Shown here: positions 1 to 12,304 of the stretch, piece after piece | Layout of the letters: every line of letters starts with the position of its first letter | Position numbering within the stretch: the first letter of the stretch is position 1 | Source: Synaphobranchus kaupii | Taxonomy: Eukaryota > Chordata > Actinopteri > Anguilliformes > Synaphobranchidae | NCBI GenBank assembly: GCA_029718625.1 | Contig: CM056380.1 | Location: 19,967,923-20,031,922, forward strand | Reading direction: 5' to 3' | DNA: 64,000 bases | Program-made: the position numbers and the translations under genes | Notes under the pieces: generated by a model | What the model was told of the DNA's origin: nothing | The model's input: the letters and a program-made list of their open reading frames with translations, nothing else | Database searches by the model: none

Positions 1-116
1 CACGGCGGTAAAGTGGCGCAGCAGGTGCCAAGCAGAGAGAGCCCACAGCTTCACAGGTGTCCAGCGGGCTCCTGTCTCTGCAACCCACGTGACACAGCTC
101 TCTCTGTATGTTTAAG

Positions 117-175
117 GTATGGGAAGATAGTTTCTACTAAGGCCATCCTGGACAAGACCACCAACAAATGCAAAG
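117..175 (+). CDS. rbms2: RBMS-family RNA-binding protein, exon for middle of RRM1 (partial gene)
   Basis: Internal 59-nt coding exon. After one base completing the preceding codon it reads [19 protein letters not shown] and leaves one base of the next Gly codon. It is preceded by a pyrimidine-rich tract ending in AAG and followed by the donor GTGAG. The peptide is the RRM1 beta2-beta3 region of the RBMS (MSSP/SCR) proteins, single-stranded nucleic acid and AU-rich RNA binders of nucleus and cytoplasm. The RNP1 octamer KGYGFVDF is split across this exon and the one at 5,250. Upstream exons (N terminus, RNP2 of RRM1) lie outside the window. Family assignment is firm; the paralog is inferred, and rbms1 or rbms3 remain possible. 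Confidence 0.9.
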
Positions 176-974
176 GTGAGAGCTGCAATTTTTCTTTTTT
201 CTTTTTTGACCCACAATACATTGCAAGCATGCATCGTCTCTCTCAAGCCAGAAGGTGCAGGATTACATAACAGGACTGATGCTAAGCTATTACACTTGAC
301 ACGTGATGAGTTTTATGAGGGGACCGAGCAGCGCAACTGCTGGTACCCTATTGTTTTTTTATTTTTTTGTTTGTTTTTTTCCCCCTCCCCTTTCACCTAA
401 AATTCCCGTGAGGGTTTGTCTTAGAATCACTGAACTTGCCATGCTTGTTGGGATGGCCAAACTGGATCCTGTAAATTATGATGCAGTTTGAACACCTGGT
501 GGCGCTGTAGTGCACATGACAAAATCTTGAATTTAACACACCCACTGCCGATGCCCCGTTTTACCTTGAGTCACAAAATTTGGTGAATAGGTCCCTCTCC
601 TCCTGCTGAACAAATTTGCCTCAAGGACCCATATAGTCAGCCTTATTAGATTTTCTGCTAATTAGTATATTTTCTAAAACACTTAAAATACTACTGCTCC
701 TAGAAACTTTGACCGATTTACACAAAACTTGGTACAAGTATGAAGGCACACAAAACGTGCCTTCATACATTATTTTTCTAATGCCTAGGTCGAAAACTGT
801 CCTAATGACGAGCCAATTAATTGTCAGTGGGCCTGGATTATCACAAAAATGCTAATTATTCCAATACCCTGTGACAGAAAGTAATGAATCTTGGTATGTC
901 TATTACGAGTAACATCAAGACTTCACCCCTCCAGTTTTAACACAATCAAACCACATGATGGCTATAGAGATACA
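176..974. other. Intron sequence with no identified gene
   Basis: Intron following the first visible rbms exon. It has T-rich and pyrimidine-rich tracts at 190-390. From about 480 to 960 the sequence reads like an old dispersed repeat: GGTGGCGCTGTAG at 499, then AT-rich DNA with a local inverted repeat (AGTATGAAGGCACA with CGTGCCTTCATAC, 738-770). No splice-compatible conserved peptide was seen in any frame. Confidence 0.5.
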
Positions 975-1258
975 AATATTGGGATAGCAGGTATGCCATC
1001 TGCCAAGTTACGGCACCGAGAGTTTTCCGGGTTTCCTACAGAAATACCCACAATGACCACAGACTCTCAGCTCTTAAAAAAATGTACTTCTGTACATTCT
1101 GACCTCATGTAACCACACAGAAATAATGTACAACGCCACACATCCACACAATAAAACCCCAAACTTAAAGGTTATTTTCACATTTTTTCTTCATCTTCTT
1201 CTTTTTTCTGCCTCCATACCCTCAAAGAACAATTATCCGCATTGGATAACTCCCTTTA
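975..1258 (+). repeat. Dispersed repeat, copy 1 (second copy at 38,547)
   Basis: Begins ATTGGGATAGCAGGTATGCC and runs through CCACAATGACCACAGACTC, TGACCTCATGTAACCACAC and a CTTCTTCTTC tract to ATTGGATAACTCCC. The same order of blocks recurs at 38,547-38,889 with roughly 80 percent identity by eye. No coding capacity is seen. The family is not one I can name; the copies probably derive from a non-autonomous transposon. Confidence 0.6.
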
Positions 1259-1329
1259 ATCCGCCAATGACACAGGTCTGTTTAAAATGGCCTCGTCTCA
1301 AAGTACACTATCTGTGCAAAGAATGTTCA

Positions 1330-1640
1330 TTTAACATAAAATAAGTTATTTTTATTGCAACAGCTAAGAAACTTCACAATATTAACTGTTAACTGTTTGA
1401 ATTATGCAGAGGACCAAGATCAGTAAGCCGGCAGAGTCCAGTACAGTAGTTCGAGCCGCACCATTTCACAACATTTATTTTCGACAATAACAATATGCAT
1501 GTTATGCTAAGAATATCCTTTTCACATAAAATAACATCTTTTCATTGCAAAGGCTAAGAAATTTCACAATATTAACTGTTAACTGTTTTAATTATGAAGT
1601 CAGTAAACCAACACAATCTGCTCATTTCTTTTAACCCTAT
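1330..1640 (+). repeat. tRNA-headed repeat family, two short tandem fragments
   Basis: Two direct copies (about 1,345-1,400 and 1,515-1,600) of a block with TTATTGCAA, CTAAGAAA and CACAATATTAACTGTTAACTG. Between them is AGTTCGAGCCGCACC, which looks like a decayed tRNA B box. The same block follows tRNA-like heads at 4,352, 39,366 and 40,448, so these are truncated members of that family. Confidence 0.6.
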
Positions 1641-4344
1641 TACTTTGGCCTATTTTATACAATTTTCGCCTAGTTTTTACTAGTGTCAATTAAGTGCCAA
1701 TATCTCAAAAACGATTCACTGCACATCCATGGTTGAAAGTTTCAATGAAAGAAGAGGCTTGTACCATTCAGAAATTTGCATCAGAATAAATTTATGTAAA
1801 AATGGTCACATACAGTTTATACATAATACACATAAAAAAACAAAAAAAAGTACAAAACGCCTTGTGTTTTTACAGTTTAGCACTGAATATTTCAACTTCA
1901 AAGTACTGGAGCAAGCCAGACTTCCTTACACTAGTGCACTGATATGTTGTCCACTTGGGTTTAGAATTTGGTAAAGATATCTACAGGCTTTCCTTATGCA
2001 TTGGTATTTTTACCAAAACGGGGCCCGGGTGTCCCGAAACGTTTCCAAACGTCGCCAAATATAAAACATGTGCATATCTTTCTGTCTAGGCATGTCAATC
2101 ATCAGAAAACTTTATTTTTCTTTAAAACATTTTTTGTTAATACAGAATGTGAAGAAAATTAACCTACACATGTTTTGTGTTTATGTGTATGAGGGTATTC
2201 TCTTACAAAGCGTGCCCAAAAGTGCCCAAATACCTCTCCGAAAAGGATTACTTACCCTAATGTTATCCAACCAATCTGCTTTACATTTAAAATGGCACTG
2301 TACTTCAAAGTTAGATTTACCAGAGCCCCATAAGCCAGCAGAATACAGGTTTATCTATAACAAGCCTTCAACTTGACTTTTTACAGCAAAAGTAATGAAT
2401 TATACATCACTATTTGGCAAACCTGTCTGTTACCACCTCCTACGACAGAGGTGTTAGGTGGGGGAGGGGTGTCTTCACTGTCCTCCCTGAAAAAGACAGA
2501 TTCAAGTACATTACTAAGTAGAATCACTAAAAAATGAGAACACAAATTATCTCAAAAAGACATATGGCAAAGTATTACAATTAAGTGGAAAAATTTTTTT
2601 ATTTTATAAAAAAAAAAATATATATATATAGATATATACACACACACACACATATATATATATATATTATATACACGTATATACATTAAAAAATCTTACA
2701 TCCACAGTACGTCTGATATTAGCATTACCAACATAATTAGCAATCGTAGCTAACTAGGATTTATGAATTCGTTTGTCAGCTTGCACGAACTAAATTACAT
2801 TATTATAATACTGTAATGTCTTGACTGAACCGTGAAATAAAGTACTGAGAATGGATGTCGTTTCATGCGTAAATTCAACAACTAGACCTTGTGTTGGTTG
2901 CTGCACAAAGAAACTGCGAATGAACGCTAGAAAACAAACAAAGAGCAGGCGCTCCTTAGCCTGTGACGCCATAGAAGCTAACTAGCGAACTCCTGCGAGA
3001 ATCCATTTATCACCAAACTAAAAATACTCTAGATAATAGCGCTCCATACTGTTGATAATTATGATGATAATAATAACAATAATAATAATAATAATAATAA
3101 TAATTTGTATTATATATTTTTAAAAACACTTACATGTCCAGGCACGGGTCCATGCCAGAGTCATTGCTCTGCCAGAACACAGACTTCTTCGCCTCTGGGA
3201 CACTTCTTCACCTCCAAAACCTGAGCAACCGTGAAATAAGCGCTCTTCTTTCCACCGTTGATTGCCACGTTCGCGTATAAATGTATAAAATAATCGTAAA
3301 CTTTGAAGCAGCAAAGACATCACCAGCGCAATTGCATCATACAGCTGCCCGTGTCTGCGTACAGAGAAAGACTGGTCTGTGACGTTTTTTCAGCTCACAA
3401 AAAAAGCTACACATTGCTAAATACATCGGGATAGACTGAAAACGTAATTGTAACAGCAATCCAGCCCATCCCTTCCAGGATAAACTCAGTCAAAATGGCC
3501 ACAGGCGTCATCTGACGCTGTCGACAGTCAGGAGCGCACAGCCGATTGCCCTATGGGCTGTCTTTACGCGTGGATACAGCGCCGTTCACAGTCGCTTGAA
3601 TATGACATGTTTTACTTCGTTTGAAAGGGCAGGAACCCCCGTAGAAGATAATCTACGTGTTTTACGTTAGATCATTCCTGTAGCAGTCTAGTAATGCTTT
3701 TACGCAACGGTAGTAACGTAGTACAAACGCAAAAGCGAAGGGTACGCACTGTGGAAATTGAGACTTTCCTGGATAATGGATAAATGGGTTACGAAAAAAC
3801 GTTGAGGATTCTTCAGAAAAGGGTTATAACTGCATAACCAGGTATCGTATTTGGTTGCTTAAACATGTTTATCAAGAGAATTTGTAGAAAATAAAATGTA
3901 TTTATACAAAACCGGAAGTATATCGGTTGTATGCATACTGAAGTGAGCACGGGAAAAAAACACCTAATGTTTATTTATACAACTTTTCAATAATATACAA
4001 TTGTTCCTGAATCGGATCTTGATTTTTCAGCGTGTTGAAATGGTACCAAGAGCTTTTGTGATACGCATTTTATTGCCTGTGATTGCGGCGAGGTGAAGGC
4101 TGTAAACAAATAAAAAAAGTGGGTTGGGCTATTAGCACCCTGCTGCTTTATGGCTCTGTAGTGTAACCTGAGAGCTGATAAGCATATAAACGAATGTGTT
4201 CGCAGGCTGTGACTGTTTTTAACAATTTTGCGTCGAAAGTTCCGTGTTTTATTAACGTTATAATTTAGAATTTAAGAGAAATATGAACACTATAAAAAAT
4301 TGGACCGCATGCGTCCCACCACTAGGGGGCCAAAGCCTATAGAG
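1641..4344. other. Intron sequence without recognised gene; simple repeats only
   Basis: AT-rich intron DNA. Simple repeats are a TA/CA microsatellite at about 2,615-2,672 and a TAA-type repeat at about 3,060-3,104. A CpG-containing stretch at 3,120-3,620 encodes nothing recognisable, and 3,600-4,340 gives no clear family. ACCACTAGGGGGCCAAAG at 4,317 resembles boundaries seen in dispersed fish repeats, but no matching end was found. Confidence 0.5.
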
Positions 4345-5045
4345 TTAAAGTGCTTTGGCCTGGTGGTTAAAATCTTGGCTTTCCGTGTGTGAGGTCAGTG
4401 GTTCGATCCCTGCTTGGTACCAAAAACTAAATTAAGTTTAGACAAAACTATTGTGCAAATGCTATGCTTCTTTTAATGTTCTTTTCACATTAACAAATGT
4501 CTTTTTATTGCAAAGGTTAAGAAAATTAACTGTCCACTGTTTCACTTGTACTTAAAAGATGTGAAAGGCCACCTACAGGGTCCAGTAGCCTACGATACTC
4601 ACTACCAATGAAAGATTTCCTGCAAGTCACGTTTACGCAGTAGACTATAGGTACAAATATCCATTTGTCAGAAAATAGTTCTCACGCAAAATATGATCTT
4701 GTTAAGAGCGCGTTGTTGCAGTATAGCAAAAAATCTATTCATAACCATGCCATTGGCGACATGTTTTTAACAAACTTTTGTTTTCAAACATGGTCACTAG
4801 TCTCAATCTCACACAAAAGCCGACTAAGATTTAGCGACTAAGATTTCTTTATTCGTTTGCGACAAAAAGGATGTGCACTTCAGCTCTGTTCGGTTTATGG
4901 TTTTCACACATAACACAATATCACCATAAAAATTAAGTAGGCTTCTAGGAAAATTAAGAATTTACGATAATACGCAAGCCCTTACGGGATCGGGTTTATA
5001 TACTATCAACAATGACAAAAGCCCTGATTAGAAACAAATATTTGC
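4345..5045 (+). repeat. tRNA-headed repeat, copy 1
   Basis: The head (about 4,352-4,424) has an A-box-like GGCCTGGTGGTTAAAATC and a B-box-like GGTTCGATCCC, ending TTGGTACCA. The body contains TTTTATTGCAAAGGTTAAG, CTGTTTCACTTGTA, AATCTCACACAAAAGCCG, ACTTCAGCTCTGTTC and TAAGAATTTACGATAAT in the same order as the copies at 39.4 and 40.4 kb. At about 700 bp or more it is long for a SINE. It may be a tRNA-derived SINE fused to another repeat, or an unusual non-autonomous element transcribed by RNA polymerase III. Confidence 0.65.
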
Positions 5046-5249
5046 TTTTTGGGTTAACCCTGTCTTGACTTGTCCACCATTTTGGAGTGTCTGTGTTTGA
5101 CAAATGCTGCTTATGCTGCTCGGTCCCTGGGAATCGCTGCTTGCAGCTATATTTTTTTTCTGTATTTGTTCAGCTGTTTTGAACTTGACCCCATAAAGCA
5201 TACGTGCCCCAGTTTGTTATTTTCACCAACATCTTGTGTCCCCTCGCAG

Positions 5250-5341
5250 GTTATGGCTTTGTTGATTTCGATAGTCCGGCTGCTGCACAGAAGGCGGTGA
5301 CCGCCCTGAAGGCCAGTGGCGTCCAGGCACAAATGGCCAAG
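5250..5341 (+). CDS. rbms2: RBMS-family RNA-binding protein, exon for end of RRM1
   Basis: 92-nt exon between acceptor CCCTCGCAG and donor GTAAGA. Two bases complete the Gly codon begun at 175, then 30 codons from YGFVDFDSPAAAQKAV to GVQAQMAK. YGFVDF is the aromatic core of RNP1, which stacks on RNA bases, and the rest forms the last helix and strand of RRM1. It ends in phase 0 and continues into QQEQDP at 24,457 after a 19-kb intron. No frameshift or stop is seen, and the peptide is nearly identical to what I recall of mammalian RBMS proteins. Confidence 0.93.
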
Positions 5342-6057
5342 GTAAGAGGCCCCTCCCCCTTAACCTATCCGTCAAGACGCATACATGAATCACTTGCTTT
5401 TTATTGTTGTCTTGACCTTTGGACATTGACGTCTTTGTAGTGGATAAGGCTGCTGACCACAAGGTTCAAGGTTCAAATGCCGCTGAAGAACCGATAATTA
5501 TTGACTGTTAATTAAATGGTGGTAAAAGGAAAGCGATGTTTACTATCATAATAGGTTAATAAAATTTGAAATCATGTTGGTTAATAAAATTTTAATACTG
5601 TTAGATCCCACTCTCTTCAATATCCCTCTTGAGATTTGACCACCAAATGTGTTGGCCAAGTTAACACCGCTACAGTTAGCAGGGTCATGCGGAGACCATT
5701 TGAGGGGAGAGGGGCACACCGACCTATATATTTTACTCAAATGAATGATTAAAATGAATGACAGTAGTAACAATAATAATACAAATATGAATTTAAAATC
5801 CAATGAAAGGGGCTGGGGGGGGGGGGGGGGGGGGGGGGCACTGCTAGGGGGGTTGGAGGACATGCCCTTCCGAGAAGAAGCCTTTACCCTTAAAATGCTA
5901 ATTTCTAGCAAAATTTCCCTTTCTGATGTAGCTGACTCACATACAGTATATTATTTTGTTCCATTTAAATACTTCAGCACCAAACAAAAAAAAAAACCCA
6001 TCATATATTTGGTTGTGATGGACTCATTTCACTGCTTATCTCTACTGTACTCCTAAC
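5342..6057. other. Start of large rbms intron; G-homopolymer tract
   Basis: No gene seen. A run of about 24 G residues lies at 5,815-5,838, preceded by an AAT-rich stretch and followed by a GGGGGG-containing flank. The rest is AT-rich intron sequence. Confidence 0.5.
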
Positions 6058-6230
6058 TGCTGTGGCTCAGAGGCTCAGTTGAGCTGCTGTGGCTCAGAGG
6101 TCTCAGTTGAGCTGCTGTGGCTCAGAGGGCTCAGTTGAGCTGCTGTGGCTCAGAGGGCTCAGTTGAGCTGCTGTGGCTCAGAGGCTCAGTTGAGCTGCTG
6201 AGGCTCAGAGGGCTCAGTTGAGCTGCTGCA
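6058..6230 (+). repeat. 28-bp minisatellite, about six units
   Basis: Tandem array whose unit starts GCTGTGGCTCAGAGG and continues CTCAGTTGAGCT. Units differ mainly by presence or absence of one to three G or T residues after CAGAGG, and the last units carry point changes (GCTGAGGCTC, GCTGCAGCC). Each unit contains a CTCAG direct repeat and short self-complementary CAGTTGAGCTG. Ordinary slippage-type minisatellite in intron. Confidence 0.9.
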
Positions 6231-7775
6231 GCCTGCCTCACTCCTCTCTCCCCCATCATCTTAAATCTCATGTTAATAATATGAGGTTAAAGACAAGCCT
6301 TATTTACTTTATTTCATCACAAGGAAAATATCTCATCATTATCATATCACAATTATTTAAATAATTTAAATGTCTACCTAAACCATTTTATATGCAAGTT
6401 TGACTGGACTGGCTAAAGTTCGTTAGTGATTCCCAAGGCCAGTCCCTGTGTATGCTGGTTTTCGTTCCAACCACAGTTGCAATCCCAGAATTTACCTTTT
6501 AACCACAGCTTCTCAGTGGGTTTCAACATGTTCCAATGGGGCAAGTAGTTTGGCCTTCAAAAACAAATATAAATCTTTTTGAAAATGGGAAACGCTCGCA
6601 AATCTCTTTGTGTATTTTCATTTTTTGTTTATTCAGAACATGTTTTGAATAACAGTAATATCACGTTTTATGTGGAACAACTACTTGTAATTGCTGCAGT
6701 ACTTCCCAACCATTTCTAAACTTCTGCACTAGATTTCCGGCAGCCCCAAAGAAGAAGACAAACTCAGTGCAGAATTCAAGAAAACCTGATATAAAGCATG
6801 GTTTATGTCTTGTATGTAGTGATGGGGTGAGGCAGTTTCACAACCCATAGGGGACACCATGTCTGTCGGAAACCAACATCATCACAATCCTAACAGTATA
6901 TTTTATATCATATTCAACTGTTCTGTTTTTCAAACTATAGCATAGTATAGCATACATGCATAATGAACATCAATTTTCTATAGCAATGGCATTCATCAGT
7001 AAGGACATTTATGTTATAATGTTTGAAAAACATTATGCAAACATATTCTATATTTCATACAAAAGACTAAATAATTAAAACCGTATAGCCTGAGGTTGTG
7101 GTTCAATGCGTATTTGTGTGCACTCATCTGCACTCTCAAAAATCAACAGGTACTTCCAGAAGTAAAAAAATGGGGGGGATAGAAATTGTTTGGGGGGAAG
7201 GAAAAGTTACAATTTTACATTGCCAAAATGGTGTAGTGTAAGGTCAGTCTGTTCAGAATGTAGACAAACTCTGGATTCCGGAGCTGGTGATATCACCCCC
7301 CTGCTGTTTGGAGCAGCAGCCACCTTGTTGAGGGTATCTTTCGCAGCACACTGTGTCCTAGTTTTAGGTCACCTGCTTGTGTGGCATATGTGTGTGTGCA
7401 TTGTGAGTGTATCTGGAATGTCAGAAGACGTTGTTCCGTGCGGCCTATGCCAGCTGACACGGAGGCTGCCAGCTCTTTGGGGGACCAGTTGGCCCTGTAG
7501 CTGATGGGAGATTTGCAGGCCTGAGCAGATATGTCTCGCTGCAGATGCCAGGCTTTATGGGAAAATAGGTTACAGAAGGCTCACTGACCTAAATTTGGGG
7601 AAAATTTCCCAAGGAGCAAAAACCACTATTTTTCCATGAGTAACTATGCAATAAGTTCATATGTATTATATGACTTCATAAAAATACCACACAAATGTCA
7701 GACACACTTACTAGTTGTCAGTGGAATAGTGAAAAGTTGAAACTTTTGAACACAAATACATCCATATACTATGTA
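6231..7775. other. Intron DNA with one hAT-end remnant
   Basis: At 6,430-6,505 a fragment (CCCTGTGTATGCTGG, TTTCGTTCCAACCACA) matches the end of the hAT MITE at 14,623. Elsewhere I see only AT-rich intron, GGGGG-containing patches at 7,170-7,200 and no supported gene. A 104-codon open frame at 7,190 has no recognisable domain and is judged random. Confidence 0.5.
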
Positions 7776-7975
7776 CAGTTGAAGTCGGAAGTTTACATAC
7801 ACTTAGGTTGAAGTCATTAAAACTAATTTTTAACCACTCCACAGATTTAATGTTAGCAAACTATAGTGTTGGCAAGTCAGTTAGGACATCTACTTTGTGC
7901 ATGAGGCAAGTAATTTTTTCAACAATTGTTTACCGATTATTTAACTTTGAATTCACTATTCACAATTCCAGTGGG

Positions 7976-8574
7976 TGTAATGGTGGCATGACGTGTGAGG
8001 TAGGAGGAGCCAAACGCAGCAAGGGGATTAATTAAGCCCTAAGGCCACTAAGGCGGGAAACCCCGCAGTTAAGGGAAGGAGACAAGACAGGGAACACACG
8101 TACCAAAGCTACTAACCGGCTCACTGTCACACACCAATGAGTAGAAGCGCAAATGCCAGGTTTCTCAGTAAGAAAACCAAACAAGGCTAATGGAACAAAG
8201 AACTGCTACCCTATACTTCTACGAGCTAAGTAACTCAGTAAAAGCGTGAACGCCCGATCTCCCAGGAGAGAGAAACATTTTACAGGCGAATAGAGCAGAG
8301 ATCTGCGGTCCCATACCTCTACGAGCTAAGTAACTAAAGAGCCAGCAATAATAAACGCCCTGCCTCGGTAACGAGACGCATAAGAACAGGCGAGTAGCAT
8401 AATGGCACAAATAAAACACACAGCCAACAAACCCTGCAAAATAATAAGAGATAGTATACGAGGAGGCGAAAGTAACAGAGATCTAACGTTCCAAGGCTAC
8501 TCTCAGACTCGCAGTCACACACAAACATGTCCACAACATCGCCCAGTCTTCCCTATAGGAAGACATGTACCGAA
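7976..8574 (-). mobile_element. LTR fragment, reverse orientation (3' end of an LTR)
   Basis: Reverse complement of the last ~600 bp of an LTR like the one at 21,035-22,931: begins TGTAATGGTGGCATGACG, the inverse of an LTR end in ATTACA. It sits directly after GTGGG of the Tc1 left repeat. At 8,574 it changes abruptly into the start of a forward LTR. The junction falls in the TTCGGTACATG tandem unit of the family, consistent with one LTR inserting into another. Confidence 0.75.
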
Positions 8575-11500
8575 TGTCATGGTTTATGATCCTTTTTCCC
8601 TTGCAGTCGTGTTCCTCGGTCGCCACACGTGGGCGCTGCTCCGTTGGTGGAGTTTTGGCTCCGTCCCCTTCTTTTCACAGAGTAAGTAATCAGCGTTCAC
8701 AGCTGGGATTTAATGCCGGTGAGCTATTTAACACCTTGGCTCAACTGAGACATTCGTTGCTACTGCAGCCAAACTATTATTGGAAATCACAAACTCTGTG
8801 TTTTAAATTTATTGGTAGACGGTTCGTGACGATTTCTGCCGAATACGTAGTTTCTAAGTGCCACTATTTCCCTGTAGCAAGTCCATTTATCAAGCAAACC
8901 CCACCTAGTCTATACCTACCTATGCGTGACATAGTGGACAATAGCGTCTATGTTTGAGTTCATACATATATTTATTCATCATATAAAATTAGAATAACGT
9001 CATAGCAACGAGATAAACCCAACAATAGCATGATCGTATGCCAGAAAAGCCGTGAAAAGCCCTGCTCACTCAAATGCAAAATAAACTGTGAAAGTACTAT
9101 CTCATTCTACCATGTATTCTACTAGCAATATATGCTACTAAATATGAAATAAATATACAATCCTACCATTGGTTTTATACATCGAGATGTTCCTTTCAAA
9201 ATTCAGTTGTCATTTATTGTCTGGTACAATCGGTTTGAGAAATATACAACACTTTATACCGCTATTACACTATCTGAAACGTCGCCGCGTAATAGCCCCA
9301 TGCTCTGTTAGGCTGTCTCATGCATTACAGTTCATTCTGGTTTAATTGTCGGCTTTTTTATCCAATAGAGTACATTATAACCTTCGCAACGGTATATGCC
9401 AAGTCTTTTTGGGTGCTTTGAGCAATTTACTACAGCCCAGCGTAACGGCAGTTTTCGTTTTAACTGTCTAGTATTACGCAAGCGATATACAATACGCATT
9501 ATGCAGGGGAATTGCCCTTTTGCGATATGTAAGTATTTTTGCGTCTAAAATACCGTTGGTCTCACTGGCTACATACGTACGTTCGTGTTTCCACTCGAGC
9601 ACTGTCTTTCCAATATGTTTGATAGCCCTGTTGTTATTTTCGCATTTTGAGTGCATTTCACATACTGTAGTGCAATCGTTAGCTAAATGTATTTTTGAAC
9701 TAGGCTACCGATGTTCATTGAAGATAGAATATTTGGCAGCATTTTACAGATGGTGGAAAACTATTTTATGTTCATGTTATCATACATAATATAGGCTATG
9801 GCGTATACGAGTCTCTTAGGGCATGACAAGTGCTCATTCCAATTTACTGTTGCGCTAATATGTGGTAGATTAAGGTAAAAATTTCCTTGGAGTTATTATG
9901 AATAGGAAAACTTAAAAGATTAAAAGAATACAGAAAAATGCAATCCCAGGACAAAAGTATACATACTGTAGAGTACAGGGACAAGTGATGTTTTATTGAG
10001 GTACAAGAGTGAATGATTAGGCAACATATTTAGGTGTATGTAACACTGTGATATCAATGTTTTTTATCTTAAGCCACCAGAGGGAGCAAATGTGTATGCG
10101 TTATAATGTACAAAACTAATTTTATTCATTTTATGACATGTTTTGCATAGGGGTTTTGGACCCATAGATATCTACCCCCCTATACTGCTGAAAATATATA
10201 ATTCTCACTTGGAAATTATGCACAAGTGAGTGTTATGAGCCCAAACTGTTGATTTGTAGTTAAATATTTCATTATTTTTTTTTAATTTGCAGCAGTGCAC
10301 AATTTAGCCATTTGGATAGATTTGGAGACACTAATGGACAACAGGATACACTGCTATATTTTGCATCATAGACCTTTAGTAGTTCTGCATATCATCCTCA
10401 GATTTTGCAAAACTTGTGGACATGGAGTTTATGATCCAGGAAATGTATATATATTACCGATTTCACTTATGTAGCTCTCACCAAAATTAAAAAAAACAAT
10501 TTAAATATTTTTTTTGCCCTAAGTTTCTTTGCATTTGTGGCACTTTATTTTGACTTAAATTATGAAAATAAACAAATCTAAGTTTGTATTGTAAATGGTA
10601 CACCTGTCTTCTTTCATTTAAGCCATTTACCAAGTTTATGTGATGCTCACACCTAGAGTTATAAAGCCTTAAACAGAGCACCCCTAAATAGGTGAAATTT
10701 GCCATCTGCGCCAAGGGGTTAAGCCCATGTTCCTTTTGTTCTGGGGTTCGATATTAATTGTTAATTGTTAATTGTGATTGTTTGTTCTGTTGTGTATCTT
10801 CTGGTATTATTTGTGCTGTTTTGTGTACGGTTTATTTTGCCCTTTTAAAGTTTTAATCGTATGATTAGATCTAGGTTTTAAGGAGACCGTTTTGCTCCGT
10901 TGTGCTTTTATTGGAGTTTTGCGGCACTTGCCTTTGTGCTTTGAGCCATCAGGTTGAATTCCTGTTTTGTGTGCTCATTTCAGTCTCCGCTTTCTGGTCT
11001 GTCCTTTGTTTGTCGTTTTGCCTAGATCCATTGCCCTTTACTAAGAGACAGGGCGTTTGTATCATACTGACTTTAGGGTTTTAATTATTCTTAGAGGCAG
11101 GCCGGTTATTTTCGATTAAGTTTGCGTTGGTCTTTAGTTACAGCTGTTCTGTTGAGAGGCTAGGGCGTTTATTTTCTACCAAGCTTCTGTTAGTCTTTGC
11201 TAGTAAAGTAATGGGACGACGGTGCTCTGTCGGCTCGCCTGTAAAATGTTTCTCTCTCCTGGGAGATCGGGCGTTTACCCCTTTATGTTTTCTGCATTTG
11301 ACTGCAAGCCTATGAAACTAGCCATGGAACGTTATCTCTGTTCCTTCGCCTCGTTACATTCCTCTTTATCAAGAGGCATGGCATTTATTTTCCATTTAAC
11401 TCGTGTTAGTCTTTTAGCCGGTGATGTCGGGTGCTGCTGTCCTGTTCGTCCTTTTCACCTGCGGGAAGATTTTGTTCGGAACTGTAGTTCTGTTCGTTCT

Positions 11501-11962
11501 CCGGGTGTGTCCCTCCTTATATGGAGCTTGGACGATGCTATGGACATGTTTGCGTTTGACTGTGAGCCCTCGATAGTAGCCTTGGAACTTCAGATCCCCG
11601 TTCCTTTCGCCTCTTGGTATACTAATTCCTATTCGTTTTCAGTGTTTGTTGGTTGTGTGTGTTTTATGTGTACCTTTTATGCTACTCGCCTGTTCTTATG
11701 CGTCTCGTTGCCGAGACAGGGCGTTTGTTGTTTCTGGCTCTTTCTTCTGTCACTTTGCTCGTAGAAGTATGGGAACCTTGTGCTTTGTTCCATTGGCCTT
11801 ATTTGGTTTTCTTGCTGAAAACTTGCCGTTTGCGCTTCTACTCTTTAGTGTGTGACAGTGAGCCGGTCTGTAGCGTTGGTACGCGTGTTCTTGTCTTGTC
11901 TCCTCCCTTATCTGCGGGGTTTCCCGCCTTAGTGGCCCTAGGGCTTAAAGAATACCCTCGAA
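8575..11962 (+). mobile_element. LTR in forward orientation, interrupted by a piggyBac element
   Basis: Starts TGTCATGGTTTATGATCC as does the LTR at 21,035. Two parts, 8,575-8,731 and 10,719-11,962, join exactly when the piggyBac insert is removed: GAGCTAT-TTAA-GCCCATG compares with GAGCTATATAAGCCATG in the intact copy. Ends at GGCTTAAAGAAT, about 55 bp short of the LTR terminus. No gag or pol sequence is present. A TATA-like box at 8,724-8,731 was destroyed by the insertion. Confidence 0.8.
8732..10718. mobile_element. piggyBac-type non-autonomous element with TTAA duplication
   Basis: 1,987 bp flanked by TTAA at 8,728-8,731 and 10,719-10,722. The ends are CACCTTGGCTCA and, inverted, CCCCTTGGCGCA. 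TTAA target and the CC(Y)-type ends are diagnostic of piggyBac. No transposase frame is present; the longest open frames are short and AT-rich. Parts recur at 31,940 and 45,348, which confirms a dispersed family. The left end seems to lack about 18 bp found in the 45-kb copy (GCAGATGGCAAGATTTTG). Confidence 0.85.
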
Positions 11963-11984
11963 GTGAGAAACAACCCTTGAAGTG

Positions 11985-12304
11985 ATCCATCCATATCTAC
12001 TGCATATCTGGCAGCACAGTGATGGTTTGAGGCTTGTTTGATACCTCAGACCCTTGATGACTTACAGCCATTTTACCAATCATGTATTCCATACTGTTCC
12101 AGCATAATTTACAGCTAAATCTAGTCCCACCCCCCAATTCCCATAGAGATCCATTCAAATGCAGAGACGTTATAGTATCGCTTGTAAGAGTACCAGAAAA
12201 TAAGATGTCAAGAGTCTTTTTATGTTGTTGGGTCACAGACATCAGGAAGTCATGGCATGCAAAGGATATGCGACCAAATATAAAAAATTTAGAGGCACAG
12301 TCAA
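11985..12304 (-). repeat. Tc1-associated fold-back unit, copy 1
   Basis: Contains CATATCTGGCAGCACAGTG, CCCTTGATGACTTACAGCC, CCCACCCCCCAATTCCC and CATTCAAATGCAGAGACG. The reverse complement occurs at 34,755-35,092 next to another Sleeping Beauty-type repeat, and at 17,840-18,274 where both orientations sit head to head. It appears to be the internal sequence of this non-autonomous Tc1 family. It encodes nothing recognisable. Confidence 0.7.

Noticed and set aside
6058..6230. CRISPR-like array
   Set aside because: Units are directly tandem without spacers and the genome is a vertebrate; it is a minisatellite.
11222..11985. Cys/Ser-rich frames of 69-180 codons on the + strand
   Set aside because: They lie inside a T-rich LTR with overlapping frames; no retroviral or cellular domain is seen.
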